Of a stretch of 64,000 bases of DNA, positions 12,587 to 24,480 are shown piece after piece. Each line of letters starts with the position of its first letter. The stretch's first letter is position 1. Made by a program: the position numbers and the translations under genes. Source of the stretch: Hippopus hippopus (taxonomy: Eukaryota; Mollusca; Bivalvia; Cardiida; Cardiidae). The notes under the pieces were generated by a model. It was not told the origin of the DNA and ran no database searches. It saw only the letters and a program-made list of their open reading frames with translations. The stretch is taken from contig OX328097.1 of the NCBI GenBank assembly GCA_946811185.2, forward strand, positions 56,201,063 to 56,265,062, given 5' to 3'.

Positions 12587-12790
12587 TACTCATTACCAAA
12601 CAACAAAGTGTAAGACTTTTGTAATTTAAAAGCATTCTAGTTAACAAATTTAATGAGGCTGAAATGTTTGCATATGCTGCTGAAAGTATAGAAAACATTG
12701 CAGGAAAAGAAAATGCTGTTTTGCATTATCCCTTTTTTTCCAAATGTATCTATTCACCCTCCCAAAATACATATTGAAATCTGAGTTTAG
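12587..12790 (-). repeat. TTAA-hairpin MITE, degraded
   Basis: 'tactcattaccaaacaacaa' and 'agaaaacattgcaggaaaag' are recognisable. The centre is shortened. Confidence 0.45.
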
Positions 12791-13313
12791 GTTCATTTTG
12801 AGTTTTGTTTTTACTGTAATTTACAAAAAGGCTTCATTTGACAGAGATCACAAATGATTACAAAAATATTTGTTACCATGAACAAAAAAAACAAGATGAT
12901 TGGTAAGACAGCATACTTGAAAAGTTTCAAGTTTCCATGACAAGACACTGCATCTCTGAATTTGAACAAAATGCCATTTAGAACTGAAGACATTCTGTAA
13001 AAGCTAGAGAAACCCTGCGAAGGTGTAAAGCAGCGAAAAAGAATCAAGAACACTTCAAAAGTGAGTTAAAGAAGTCAAATTCAGCCCCTACTGAGCATCT
13101 GTTGTCAGTGGATGCAGAGAAGAAATGAGTCATCCAAACTTACAGGCCAGCTGGAGAAGAACTACCATGGGGTTGTCAGAAATGAAGACGATACCAAATT
13201 TTACTCTGGGGTCACCATGGCGTAAAGTGTACGGAAGAGTATCTCTGCCTAAGAAAATTATTTCTATTTGCTTCTTCTTTAGCGTTTATAAAGAAATTAA
13301 TGGATAAGTCTCA

Positions 13314-13523
13314 ACTCTACAATACAACTAAAATTTTGCACTTGTCCAAATTCAAAGTATGTGCAGATGACAAATTAAATGTGGCCTAAGTAATGTTTTT
13401 TTTATCATCAAAAGGATAGACAACTTTTTGGGAAAAGGAGAAAATGTTGGTTACCAGCATTTCCTCCTTTTGTTTTTAAAGACCGTGATTATTAAATCAC
13501 AGAAATGTCAGGTAAAAGGTTAA
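13314..13523 (-). mobile_element. TTAA-hairpin MITE copy
   Basis: 'gcacttgtccaaattcaaag', the hairpin 'ggagaaaatgttggttacc', and the border 'aggtaaaaggttaa'. Confidence 0.6.
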
Positions 13524-13717
13524 GTTAACAGCTAGTTTCCTGTAGTTACACAAGGAAGTATTGGCTGAATTTTTATCTTAGAGAAAGAGTTAATACCAAT
13601 CTGAACGAAATAAAATCTTTTCTCTGTTTTCTCCATAAGTCATTTCCCTGTAGTATACTATCTTAGCTCAGCTCCATAGAAGGGACACATTAGTTTCAGG
13701 TTATTTAGGATGGTTAC

Positions 13718-13990
13718 GCCATGATTCCTGTACCAAATGATCCTCTGTTTAGTATGCCTTGGGAAGGAGTCTTCTAAAATCATTGATGAAAAAGGAGAAA
13801 ATGCTGGTATCAAGCAGTTGCTTTCAACATGGAGGAGTCTAGGATTTTGTTGTATGGTAAAAACTTAACTCTGCTGTTGACATCAAAAATATGGTTTTTA
13901 GTAATTATAACTCTTTACCAAACAACAAAATTTGGGCGTGTTCAAATAAAAAGTATTTGCAGACGACAAAATACATGTCACTCAAATTGA
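13718..13990 (+). repeat. Two TTAA-hairpin MITE fragments
   Basis: 13718-13868 keeps 'aaggagaaaatgctggtatc' and the border 'atggtaaaaacttaa'. A second fragment, 13907-13990, holds only the end B third ('ctctttaccaaacaacaaaa'). Confidence 0.5.
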
Positions 13991-14745
13991 AGAATGAACT
14001 TCTTGGTATTAGGTTATGAGTTGACCTATTAGCATACAACTTTCGGATATTTCATATAAATACATCTAATTGGAAAATAAAAACTTTTTAAGTGTTGTTT
14101 TGAAACTGTCTATAGCAGGTCTAAATTCGGGGGGGGGGGGGGGGGGGGGGGATATGTTACAAAGTTGTATATAGAAGGTCCAAATTCAATATGGCATGCC
14201 TGATAATGCATGTACTGATTGGTTATTAAGAACATAAGATCCTAACATATACTTGGTTATGTGATTAAATTATGATCCTAATTATGTGGTTCTAAGAATT
14301 TAGCTATATGATTCCTTTATTATCTTGGTTATGTGATGCAAGCATAATCATTGCATATAGGTTCTTGATGCATTTTTAGCTAGTATGCTACAAACTGTAA
14401 TATTGTGCATAAAAAAGTGAAAGCAAATGTTAGAAATAAGTGATTAATTTTCATCATTGTTCGTTTTTGCAGTAATTTGCTTTGAAGAAGCAATGCATGC
14501 AAGGTGACCTATCAGTAAACTTAATATGTTGATGAAGAAGTGAGAATTTAGATACTATTGAATGAAATAGATATAGAAATAAGAAAAGGTGATTTTTTCC
14601 CATTTCAAAGCATTTTAATGAAGTTGGAGCATCTACCAACTTAATGGATATTTGTTTGTGCAGCCCAATATTGATCTATGCTGTCTGCAAAAGCTTTCTT
14701 GGTATCTTTCTGGCATAGGAGAATGTTTTTTTTTTTTTATTCTTA
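13991..14745 (+). other. AKT intron with poly-G tract
   Basis: AT-rich, no gene. Homopolymer of 23 G at 14129-14151. Confidence 0.4.
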
Positions 14746-15882
14746 TATTTCTAACAAGAGTGCCGTCGTCACAATATACGCCGCCAAATGGCTGCTATTT
14801 CAAGCAGCTAGCTATAGAGACTAAAGTGTTGGAATTTCTAGCGCCTGCTTGGGTAGCTCAATGGATATATTGTGTTATTTGTGAACTAAAAGGTTTACAC
14901 ACGGACTCATGGATGGACAGACGGACGCACGATGGACTCATTGGTCATTGGCTGTGATTAACCAATAAAAATATGAAGTTTCATGAAATTATGTCCATTA
15001 GTTGGAGATACATCGTTGAAAAATTGAATTTGACATGAAGCCCCCTTTTTCCATGACTCAGCAATAAATTCCAAAACCCTGACAATATGCGCTAGGTCAC
15101 ATGATCTGTGAAAATTTCATCCAAATTTGTTGAGATATGTCCAGTGATTAAAGAGATATTGGTGAAAAATGAAATATAACATGAAGCCCCCTTTTTCCAT
15201 GACGCAGCTATAAATTTCAAAACCTTGACAATATGCGCTAGGTCGCATGATGAGAAACATTCTGTGAAAATTTTATCTAAATCCATCAAGAAATGTGGGA
15301 GGAGTTGTGTTCTCAAGAAATGGACGTATGTACGGACGGACGGATGTTTAAATTTGACATGAAGCCCCCTTTTTCCATAACACAGCAATAAATTCCAAAA
15401 CCGTGACAATATGCGCTAGGTCACTTGATCTGTGAAATCTCATCCAAATCCGTTGAGATATGTCCAGTAATTAAAGAGATATTGGTGAAAAATAAAATAT
15501 AACATGAAGCCCCCCTTTTTCCATGACGCAGCTATGAATCGCAAAAACCTTGACAATATGTGCTAGGTCACATGATGAGAAACATTCTGTGAAAATTTTA
15601 TCCAAATCCGTCAAGAAATGTAGGAGGAGTTGCGTTTACAAGAAATGGGATGAAATATAACTTGAAGCCCCCTTTTTCCATGACGCAGCTACAAATCGCA
15701 AAACCTTAACAATATGGGATAGGTCACATGATGATAAACATTCTGTGAAAATTTTATTCAAAGCCGTCAAGAAATGTGGGAGGAGTTGCGTTCACAAAAA
15801 ATGGACATATGTACGGACGGACGGACAGACGGAGAAGATGACACCAATATACATCGCCTCTGGCGGCATATAGAAATGAGCA
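14746..15882 (+). mobile_element. Helitron-like element with ~300 bp internal units
   Basis: Left end 'aacaagagtgccgtcgtcac', right end 'catcgcctctggcggcatat' after an (acgg)n tract at ~15812-15832. The core carries repeated blocks 'gaagccccctttttccat', 'caatatgcgctaggtca' and 'aaatccgtcaagaaatgt'. No coding capacity is visible. Confidence 0.6.
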
Positions 15883-15903
15883 ACAGTGTTGTACTTGGCT
15901 TGC

Positions 15904-15921
15904 GGGGGGGGGGGGGGGGGG
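15904..15921 (+). repeat. Poly-G tract (18 nt)
   Basis: Homopolymer of 18 G just outside the preceding element; a likely place for length errors. Confidence 0.9.
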
Positions 15922-16164
15922 AGAGAGCATTTGCAGAGAGCCTATTAAATATGGCTGGAGTGATGTTGTCTAATTTCAAAAGAGTAATTATTGTGGGCAA
16001 AGTTGTGGTTTCCAGCATTTTTTCCTTTCCTTCAGTTTCTTAAAAATTTTCTTCGTCAGTAAATTAGTTGTATTTTTGGTATAGAATTGATTTAATCAAT
16101 ACAATAGACACTGTTGGAAGGGAGGCAGTTCTTGTTTTTGAGCAATTACTTCTTTTCCCACAAT

Positions 16165-16320
16165 GATTGTAGCCAAGCCCCTGTAGTGTATGCTGTAGTG
16201 TATAGGACTCAATAACGGGGTTGCTGATTCGATCCCCGGCTTGGCCAATCTCTTTCCGAGGTTAGATGATAATCATTGTGACAGGATTCATTCCTCTCTA
16301 ATCTAATGTATCTAATGTGG
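16165..16320 (+). mobile_element. tRNA-like SINE fragment
   Basis: 'gccaagc' and 'gcttggc' flank a region with a box B-like 'tgattcgatcccc'. The internal arms do not fold as a canonical tRNA, so I call a tRNA-derived repeat rather than a tRNA gene. Confidence 0.4.
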
Positions 16321-16356
16321 AAAAGATCTTTTTATATTGTTGAATGTTATTGTTGA

Positions 16357-16781
16357 TTAACACTTTACCACAAAATCCTGCAACTTAACAACTTAGTGGA
16401 ATAAGGCTCTTGAAAACGAGGAAAAAAGGAGAAAATGCTGGTATCTGGCATTTTCTCCTTTTCCCACCATGTTTGCTACCATTTCAAAGAAAAATTCTAT
16501 TATTTGAGCAACTTTTAATGTCATCTGCAAACACCTTCATATTGGACCAGTCTAAAACTCTTTACCATAACACAAAATTGCAGACATTTTGATACAAGAA
16601 AAGATTGCAGGCAACTGAGTTAATTTGGCACAGACATTAAAATTTGTCTGTGGTAGAGTAGAAGACATTATGAGAAAAGAAGAGGATGCTGATTTACAGT
16701 TTTTCCCCTTGTCCCACAGTATTTTCAAAAGCCATCCTCCACAGGGTCATTAAAACATGATATTGTGTGGTAAAGGGTTAA
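16357..16781 (+). mobile_element. Two adjoining TTAA-hairpin MITEs (A-to-B, then B-to-A)
   Basis: First copy 16357-16560 ('ttaacactttaccacaaaa', hairpin 'aggagaaaatgctggtatc'). Second copy ~16555-16781 starts 'aaactctttaccataacac' and ends 'gtgtggtaaagggttaa'. They abut with almost no spacer. Confidence 0.6.
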
Positions 16782-16816
16782 CTCAATACTTGCAGCAGAT
16801 GATTTTGAAAAATTTA

Positions 16817-17046
16817 TTAGCTCTTTACCAAATGAAAAAATTTTAGACTTGTCAAAATTGAAAGCATTTGCAGATGACTAATTAAAGTATGGCTCAAAAA
16901 CTGAAATTTACCTTTAGAAGGGTAAAAAACATAATGGATAAAAGAATGAATGCTGGTTACTAGGATTTTCTCTTTTTCCAACAATGTTTTCAGAAGGCTT
17001 CTTCATCTGGGTCATTAAAACTGGGGATTGTGTTGTAAGGGGTTAA
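16817..17046 (-). mobile_element. TTAA-hairpin MITE copy
   Basis: From 'ctctttaccaaatgaaaaaa' to 'gttgtaaggggttaa'. The hairpin has several substitutions. Confidence 0.6.
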
Positions 17047-17096
17047 ATATAGATTATCAATAAAGTAAGCATTTACTTGTGCAGAAACATCATGGT

Positions 17097-17539
17097 TGAC
17101 CATTTACAATACGATCCTGAGTTTTAAGGACCCTGACAAAGAAAGCTTTTGAAAACATTTTGGGAATAGGAGAAAATGTTTGTAACTATCATTTTCTCCT
17201 TTCCCCACAATGTTTTCTACCCTTTTAAAAGTTTGGGCATTTTAGCCACCTTTGATATGTTGTCTGCAAATAGTTTAAATTTGGAAGAGTCTAAAATTTT
17301 GTCATACAGTAAAGAGTTAACCATTTATTGCATGATCCTGATTATAACAACCCTGGAAAAGAAGGATTTTTAATGTATTGTGGGAAAAGGAGGAAATGCT
17401 GATAACTGGCATTTTCTCCTTTTTCCACTGTAGTTTCTACCCATTCTTAGACAAATTCCATCTTTGGAGCAACATTTAATATATTTGTTGTCTGCAAATT
17501 TAGAGAAGTCTAAAATGTTGGCGTTTGGTAAAGAGTTAC
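17097..17539 (+). mobile_element. Two TTAA-hairpin MITEs sharing one TTAA
   Basis: Two same-orientation copies, 17097-17320 and 17317-17539. The TTAA that ends the first ('cagtaaagagttaa') is also the TTAA that starts the second ('ttaaccatttattgcatg'). Confidence 0.65.
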
Positions 17540-17647
17540 AGGAAAAATTGCTCCTCACTTATTTGGCTATCCGTAATTCATGTTTCCAAAATTTTTAAAG
17601 AATGTTTCCAAAGTTGTCTGCTGCAGACATGTTTCAGAAAGCAAGTG

Positions 17648-17876
17648 TTAACTCTTCACCACACAGTCCTGAGTTTTAAGGATCCTAACATAATTGGCTT
17701 ATGAAAACATAATCAGAAAAGGAGAAAATGCTGGTAACCAGCATTTTCTCCTTTTCCGACTTTGTTTTCTACCCCATCACGAACACATTCTATCATTTGA
17801 GCCACGTTTAAATAATTGTCTGTAAATGCTTTCATTTTGAACCAGTCTAAAATTTTGTTGTTTAGTATAGAGTTAA
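17648..17876 (+). mobile_element. TTAA-hairpin MITE, intact copy
   Basis: 229 bp with 'ttaactcttcaccacacag' and 'tttagtatagagttaa'. The hairpin is the canonical 'ggagaaaatgctggtaacc'. Confidence 0.7.
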
Positions 17877-18158
17877 CCAATTCCCATAGAAATGTGAAAT
17901 GAAATGTTAAGTCCCTGTCCTGGACAGCTTTAGGTACAAAAAAAAAATCAGAAATATGTGAAATTCCTTGTAATTCCAAGTAATTGTTCCATTTCGTGCT
18001 TTTTTCCCATGCCACCTAGAAAAGTTATCTATTGTTTCAGTTGATGTTTTTGATTTTTTGTGAATTTAGAATTTATTTTAGTGAGTCAAGTGATTCAGTA
18101 GATTGAAGAACAAATAGATATTTACATCCCTGTGATTTGAAAATGTTTTTTTACCCCA

Positions 18159-18371
18159 TTAACTCTTTATCACACAATCCCGAGGAAATAGCCTGCTAAA
18201 AACCTTGAGGGAAAAGGAGAACATATTGGTAACCAGCATTTTCTCCTTTTCCTTCAAGGTTTTCTACATTTTCACAGACAATTACCACTGTTTCAGCTAA
18301 TTTTAATATGTCATCTGCAAATGCTTTTAATTTAGACTAGTCTCAATTTTTTTCATTTGATGAAGAGTTGA
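18159..18371 (+). mobile_element. TTAA-hairpin MITE copy
   Basis: Begins 'ttaactctttatcacacaa' and ends 'catttgatgaagagttga'. Confidence 0.6.
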
Positions 18372-18562
18372 AGCTTGACACTGTACACTAACAAAAGTTT
18401 ATCATTTGGGAATAGTCTCTCTGAAGCAGCTCACAACTTGTTTTTCCATACACACAAAATCTTTTAGAAAATTTGATATTTGATAGATTAATGATTATAA
18501 TCTAGACATGGTTCTAAGTCTTGTTGGCAGACAATAAATCAAAAATCCTCCAATCACCCGAC

Positions 18563-18652
18563 CTCAACAAAAAAAAAGGAAATCTAAGAACTAGTTAGTG
18601 GTGGTTTTTTAACTCAACAAAAAAAAGGAAATCTAAGAACTAGTTAGGGGTG
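18563..18652 (+). repeat. 50 bp tandem duplication
   Basis: 'ctcaacaaaaaaaa' followed by 'ggaaatctaagaactagtta' occurs at 18563 and again at 18613, with one A-run length difference. Confidence 0.75.
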
Positions 18653-18824
18653 GATTTGAACCTAGAGCAGCTTGCAATTGCAGGATTATTTCTGATGGAT
18701 CTATATGCCAATTTTTTTGGAGAAAAATGATAACACTGTATTTATCTTCTAAGTATAGGGGTTGGTATTGACAAGTAAAGCAAGGAACAAATGCAACATT
18801 CAATGTGTTTACAGAACAGACTTT

Positions 18825-19610
18825 CTACCATTATCCCTATAGTAAAAATCCCATGTTTTAATGACTCTGTGGAAAAAGGCTTTCAAAAGAGGATGGGAAG
18901 AGCAGAAATGCATTTTCTGCTTCCCTACAATGTTTTCTGTCCTTTCAAAGACACATTTCTTTGTCAAAGCAACATAATCATTGAGATAAAAATGGGCTGC
19001 ATTTTTTTTTAGTATGATCAAGTTTAAAGTTGAATTGTTTGTTAATCAGTTATTCACATTCAGAAGTTATTTATTGTCTCATCACCCCCAGAACAATTCT
19101 ACATGTGAGGTTAAAGAAAACACAAATGTAAAGCAAGGAAAACCACATTAATCCTTTACCAAACAAGATTTGAAAGCATTTGCAGACAACACATTGAATG
19201 CTCAAAGATGACTTTTGTCTTTGATAGGGTAGTAAACATTTTCCACAATTTTTTCAACAGTCTCCTCCTTCAAACTTGGGATTGTGTTGTAAAATGTTAA
19301 TGAAGGTTTGATACATCAGAAAAGATAGTAAAACAGGAGATTGTTCTTTATGAGCATTCTTACCTTTTGAGACTGTCTTGTCAAAAGTGAACTTTTTGCA
19401 AGAAAAACAGATTTAAATTGTCTTGCTGAAGGCATTAGGTTCATCCATCTTCAGTTTATAATCCTTTAATGTGGGAAAAGGAGGTAAAGCTGTAACCCAC
19501 ATTTACTCCTTTTCCCTCACTGTGTTCTATCATTTTTAAAGAAAAATTCCATCACTCTAGCATATGAAATTTAGACATCTTGTAAAGACTTCAATATCAT
19601 TATTTGACTG
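18825..19610 (+). repeat. Three degraded TTAA-hairpin MITE remnants
   Basis: About 18825-19035 (shortened hairpin), 19148-19300 (reverse, hairpin deleted, border 'gttgtaaaatgttaa') and 19440-19610 ('gtgggaaaaggaggtaaagc'). Confidence 0.45.
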
Positions 19611-19738
19611 TCCTGCTGCTTATTTTTTTTTTTTTTAATAATATTGTAATACTGAAAAAGATTATTCAAGTTCTCTGTTTGTCATTGTGGTATCTTGTTG
19701 CAATCAAATTCCTTACTCTATTTAACTAGATGATCAGA

Positions 19739-21119
19739 TTTTTCAGCTCACCTATGAACAAATTGCCCAAGGTGAGCTTTTGTGATTGTGCTGTTTCCCG
19801 TGTCTGTCAGGCCTCTTTCGTCGACCAAGCGTCAACAATTACCTTGAGGTCACATCTACCACCCAACACCCATTAAAGTTTGTTAGAAATGAATGTTTGT
19901 CATGATAATATTTTAGACAAGTAGGAATTTGGGTTATGTCGAGTCAAAAAGTAGATCACTGAAAAAATCTTATGAAAACCTTCTATGCACCCTAGAGGCC
20001 GCATTTGCAGTCCAGTATACATTAAGGTTTGGCAGGACGTTTGTTTTCATGACATCTTGGACAACTTAAAAATATGGTCATGTTAGATCAAAAAAAAAAC
20101 AGGTGACTGGGGCAAATCTTACTAAAACCTTTTGTGCAAACTAGAAGCTAGGTTTTCAGTCTGATAAACATGAAAGTTGCTCAGAATGTTTGTCTTGATA
20201 AAATATTGAGTTACTTTTAAAATGGGTCATGTTGGGTCAAAAAGTAGGTCAGTAGGGCAAATCCAAGAAAAACCTTGTGTGTTCTGTAGAGGCCGCATTC
20301 TCAGTCCAATACTCATGATAATCGGTCAGAATGTTTGTCTTGATGATATCTTGGATGAGTTAAAAGATGGGTCACATTGAAAAAATAGTAGGCTACTTGG
20401 ACAAATCTCAGAAAACCTAGTATGCACTTTAAGAGGCCAAAACTTTTCAGTCCAATACTCATGAAAGTTAGCCAAAATTTTTGTCTGGATGGTATGTTGA
20501 AAAAGTTTGAAAATTGGTCACTTTAGGTTGAAAAGTAGGTGACTGGGGCAAACCTTTGAAAATCCTTGTGTGCACTCTGGAGGCATTATTTTCAGTTCAA
20601 TACATGTAAAAGTTGGACAGATTGTCTGATATCTCAGATTATGTTTGAAAATGGGTCATGTCAGGGCCAAGCAAAGGTCACTGTGACCAGTCATAGATAA
20701 TACTTGGGTGCACTTTAGAGGCCACATTTTCAGTCCAGTACTGATGAAAAAGTGTTAGAATGTTTGTCTTTATGATGTTGCTGTGCCAAAACACCATGCA
20801 TACATTGAATCTTGGATGAGTGTGAAAATGGGTCATTTCAGATAAAAAAAAAAGATCTTACAGACACTTTGTGTGCACTGTAAATGCCACATTTTGATTC
20901 CAATACTTATGAAAATTGCCATTTGATCAGAATGTTTGCCTTGATGATATTTTGGATAAGTGTATAAATGGGTAACATTGGGTCAAAAAGTAGGTCACTG
21001 GGACAATTCCTGGATAAACTTTCTATGCACTATAGTGGCCACATTTTCAATCCAAATAGGTGTGAATCCCATATCTTTTTACTCAGGTGAGTGCCTTAAT
21101 CCCAATGACCATCTTGTTC
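19739..21119 (+). mobile_element. Helitron/HINE-like element, old copy
   Basis: Left end 'tttcagctcacctatgaac', right end 'tactcaggtgagtgcctta' then 'gaccatcttgttctt'. It is filled with diverged ~145 bp units ('cagaatgtttgtcttgatga', 'aaaagtaggtcactggg') of the kind found at 9290-10860, but much more mutated. Confidence 0.6.
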
Positions 21120-21322
21120 TTAGCTGTTAGCTTTCTGAAGGACATCTTACTTTCCTGTTGCAGACAGTTTAGATTAAGATCAGACTACAAAGAACGTACA
21201 GATGATCTAGCATCTGCACTTTCCAATATTTTCTGAGCAAAAGCCATGTAACTGAAATACTGATGCCTCCTTTTTTACTGACCAAGATGCTACATTTCAT
21301 TTATTTTGAATTGTCTTAAGAA

Positions 21323-21545
21323 TTAATCTTTTATCAACAATCCAGTGTTTTAACTACCCTGAGGAAGAAGACTTGAAAACATTATAGGAAAAGTATAAAG
21401 TGATGGTAACTAGAATGTCCCCTTGTCCTACAGTATTTTCTTCGGTTTAAAGGACAAATCCCATCTCTTGAGCCATGTTTAATTTGTTGTCTGCCATTAC
21501 TTTAATTTGATCAAGTCTTGGAATTTGATGTTTGATGAAAAGTGG
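21323..21545 (+). repeat. TTAA-hairpin MITE, diverged
   Basis: 'ttaatcttttatcaacaatc' at the left. The hairpin is barely recognisable. Confidence 0.45.
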
Positions 21546-21793
21546 CATAAATTTTTCAGGCTTTTTTGACCAAGTTAGTGTTAATTCAAGGTCAGACAGC
21601 ATGTTCTGTCTAATCTGATCTTAAATCTCACTGCCAACAAAAGTAACTACATTTTCCCAAGTGTCCTGAGGATAAAATAAGCCTGTTGTAGTTTACATAC
21701 TAACTTCCTACATACTGGTAATTCACATTTCTGTTTGGGTGAGTTAAAATTGACTTCATTCAATACAATCTAGTTGTGAGTTGCTCTGAATCT

Positions 21794-21983
21794 TTAACCT
21801 GTTACTAAACAAGTTAGAGTTTTTACAAAGTGTCTTTGAAAATATCATGGGAAAAAGTGGGAAAGTTGGTAAGAAGCATCTTTGCCTTTTCTCTCTACAT
21901 GCTGTACTCTTCCACACATTTGTCTTATGCAAATGCTTTCAACCTGGACAAGTTATTAAGGTTATTGTCAGGTAAAGAGTTGA
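21794..21983 (+). repeat. TTAA-hairpin MITE, diverged
   Basis: 'ttaacctgttactaaacaag' to 'gtcaggtaaagagttga'. The centre is shortened. Confidence 0.5.
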
Positions 21984-22083
21984 ATGCTATGAGCATTTTT
22001 ATGTGTTTTTGTTACAGTATAGATCAAGATCAGAATGCACAGAATATGATCTTGCATCTGCACTACAGAATAATAGTACCCAT

Positions 22084-22980
22084 ATCTCACCTGAGCACAA
22101 AGTGCTCTAGGTGAGCTTTTGTGATTGTGCTTTGTCTGTTTTAAATCATGTGTCATGCATTTAGATTTACCTGTGTGCACTTCAGATGCAATATTTTCAG
22201 TTCAGTACTCATGAAACTTGTCAAAATGTTTGTCTTGATGATATCTAGAAAAGTCTTCAAAGTGGTAACCTCATGTCAAAATGTAGGCTACTCAGTCAAA
22301 TCTGAATGATTTTGTGTACGCTGCAGGATTAACATTTTTACTCCAATGTTTATGAAATATGATCAAAATGTTTGTCTTGATATTATATCACACATGATTG
22401 GAAATGGGTCACCTTTGACAAAACCCTAATGTAGAGGCCACATTTTCTGTCTAATTGTCTTAAAACTAGGGCTGAACTTTAAATATGGACAAGATTGAAT
22501 ATATATAGGTCACTTGGTAAAATTTAACAGGAAAAAAAGCCCGTCCGGGTGGCTCAGTGGTGAGCGTGTCGGACTCATGACCTGGTGGTTGTGAGTTCGA
22601 TACCCGGTTGAGGCAAACCTTTCCGGCGTATTTTCGCCTCTCACCTCTGCTGAAGCATGTGAGAAAAGTAGTCGGTGGCTTTGGAAAGAAAGTTGTGTTA
22701 GTACTGGTGTGAGAAAGCCAGGAAACATGTGCGTCACCGACCGCCATGATATGACCTTAGCTGTTAAAGTGGCGTTAAACCCCAATACAACCAACCAACC
22801 AACAGGAAAAAAAAAACATAATTTATATACACTCCAGAGGCCACATTTTCTGACTGATACTCAACTTTATCATAATGTTTGTCTCAGTAATACAGTAGGT
22901 ATCTAAACTTGATGGATATTGTTTTTCTCTCAGAGGAAACAAGGCTCAGGTGAGCAGTACAGGGTCTTGGCCCTCGTGTA
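22084..22980 (+). mobile_element. Helitron/HINE-like element interrupted by a SINE
   Basis: Left hairpin 'tctcacctgagcacaaagtg', units 'aatgtttgtcttgatgatat', right end 'ggctcaggtgagcagtacag' then 'cttggccctcgtg'. A SINE sits at 22539-22800. Confidence 0.55.
22539..22800 (+). mobile_element. tRNA-derived SINE with 13 bp target duplication
   Basis: The tRNA-like head has a box A-like 'gtggctcagtggtgagcg' and box B-like 'gagttcgatacc'. The body is unrelated to tRNA and the tail is 'gttaaaccccaatacaacc' plus (caac)n. It is flanked by aacaggaaaaaaa on both sides (22526-22538 and from 22801). The same family in reverse lies at 49201-49469. Confidence 0.85.
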
Positions 22981-23078
22981 TGAGATATTCCAATGGGATA
23001 TTGAAATGTGTGTTGTGACTTTAAGATGCTCATTTCATTTCACTGTCTGTATAATTCTTCACCAAACAATCCCATGTT

Positions 23079-23302
23079 TTAACCCTTTACCAAACAATTC
23101 CTGGTTTTTACGACCCAGAGGAAGAAGCCTTCTGAAAACATTGTGGGAAAAGGAGAAAATGCTGGTAACCAGCATTTTCTCCTTTTCCCACAATGTTTTC
23201 TGCTCTTTGAAAGTCAAGTTTCAATTTTTGAGTCACGTTTGTCATCTGCAAATGCTTTCAATTTGGACAAGTCTAAAATTATGTCATTTGGTAAAGAGTT
23301 AA
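23079..23302 (+). mobile_element. TTAA-hairpin MITE, intact copy
   Basis: 'ttaaccctttaccaaacaa' to 'catttggtaaagagttaa' with a perfect central hairpin. A 25 bp end A fragment ('accaaacaatcccatgtttt') precedes it. Confidence 0.7.
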
Positions 23303-23309
23303 TGACCGT

Positions 23310-23660
23310 ACTGGATAAAGCACAATGTTTTTCACGCTTTGAAAAACAATCCATCATTTGAGCCAAATTGAAATTGTCTTCTGCAAATCTTTTTTCAATT
23401 TAGAATGTCTAAGATTTTCTTGTCTGATAAAGAGTTTAAGGTAAACTTTTCACCAAATGACAAAATTATGGACTTGTTCAAATTCAAAGCATTTGCAGAC
23501 AACAAATTAAATGTGGCTCAAACTGAGAGATTTGTTTTTGAAAGGGTGGAAAAAGGAGAAAGTGCTGGTTCCTAGCATTTATTCTTCACTTCCCACAAAG
23601 TTTTCAAAGGCCCTTTTCATCAGGATCGTTATGACAAGGAATCGTGTGGTGAAGCATTAA
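23310..23660 (-). repeat. MITE half-copy and a reverse MITE copy
   Basis: 23310-23436 is an end B half. 23442-23660 runs from 'taaacttttcaccaaatgac' to 'gtgtggtgaagcattaa', 79 bp before the AKT terminal exon. Confidence 0.55.
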
Positions 23661-23738
23661 ACCTTTTAGTTCTAACTGTCTTGCACTCTTTCTGACACAT
23701 TAACCAGTGTACTGATTCCTCTTTAATTCCCGTCCTAG

Positions 23739-23993
23739 ATACCTCCTCCATTCAAGCCCCAGGTGACCTCAGAGACAGACACTCGCTATTTCGATGAAAC
23801 TTTTACCCAAGAACCAGTAGCTCTCACTCCACCATCCCAATCACAACCATTAGAAAGGATCGATGAGGAAACCATGGATACTGGGATGCCATATTTCGAA
23901 AAATTTTCCTATCATGGAAGTAAAGGAAGTTTAGCATCAAGTGTGATGAGTTTTGAGACATCATGGTCGATGACCTCATTGGATACTTCTTGA
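23739..23993 (+). CDS. AKT: AKT terminal exon, tail form 1
   Basis: Follows 'cgtcctag' and is in frame with the phase-0 end at 4514. It encodes 84 residues and a TGA stop. It opens IPPPFKPQVTSETDTRYFDE, nearly identical to the AKT C-tail. VALTPPSQS carries the turn-motif Thr-Pro (Thr450 in human AKT1), and YFEKFSYHG contains the F-x-x-F-S-Y hydrophobic motif whose Ser is the TORC2 site (Ser473). After the motif it continues ~25 residues rich in Ser/Thr, longer than the few residues in vertebrate AKT. This is the conventional tail; an AATAAA follows 230 bp after the stop. Confidence 0.95.
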   Translation: MPPPFKPQVTSETDTRYFDETFTQEPVALTPPSQSQPLERIDEETMDTGMPYFEKFSYHGSKGSLASSVMSFETSWSMTSLDTS

Positions 23994-24222
23994 AAGAAAG
24001 TGTGTTTTTAGTTTCACAAATAGAATAATGTTCACGATCACCATCATCAACAGACTTGTTTTCGTGCCAAGCTATGGCAATTTCGCTGAAGTTTCGGAAC
24101 TGCTGTGTCGTTTCTAGAGGAAATAACCCACAGATAAACAGAAATCTTTTAAGAAGAAGCCTTGTAGTGCGATATAAATGAAAGTAATAGTCTTAGTCAG
24201 AACTAAGGACGTAGATGTTGCA

Positions 24223-24228
24223 AATAAA
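24223..24228 (+). promoter_or_regulatory. Probable poly(A) signal for AKT tail form 1
   Basis: AATAAA about 230 bp after the stop, followed by a T-rich stretch ('ggctgttttttt'). Confidence 0.6.
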
Positions 24229-24282
24229 AGGCTGTTTTTTTCTTTTAGAATATTTATCAAAAAATATAGTAATGTAGCCCAA

Positions 24283-24345
24283 GGTCATAGATCTACAGCA
24301 CATTCTGTGCAGTCTGATCTTGATCTGAATTGTCTGCACTCAGTC
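24283..24345 (+). repeat. Short palindromic repeat copy
   Basis: 'tagatctacagcacattctg' facing 'gtgcagtctgatcttgatct'. Same family as the perfect copy at 46090. Confidence 0.6.
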
Positions 24346-24480
24346 TAGGCACTGCAATTGGTAATTCAATAACCTCACTTTGTGGTATTGTCTACACTTT
24401 ACAAGAATGTTTTCAAAGTCATCTACTGTAAATTTGTTTCAGGATGTAAATGAGATTACCATCCAGTATTGTTCCTTCCT

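Noticed and set aside
14129..14151. 23 G run as a structural signal such as a G-quadruplex
   Set aside because: Uninterrupted homopolymers here (also at 1-17 and 15904-15921) are just as likely to be slippage or assembly length errors.
16165..16245. Possible tRNA gene
   Set aside because: The outer 7 bp stem pairs and a box B-like motif exists, but the D, anticodon and T arms do not fold correctly.
22466..22794. Minus-strand open frames of 93-94 codons
   Set aside because: They run antisense through a tRNA-derived SINE; the similar frame at 49266-49496 is the same SINE.
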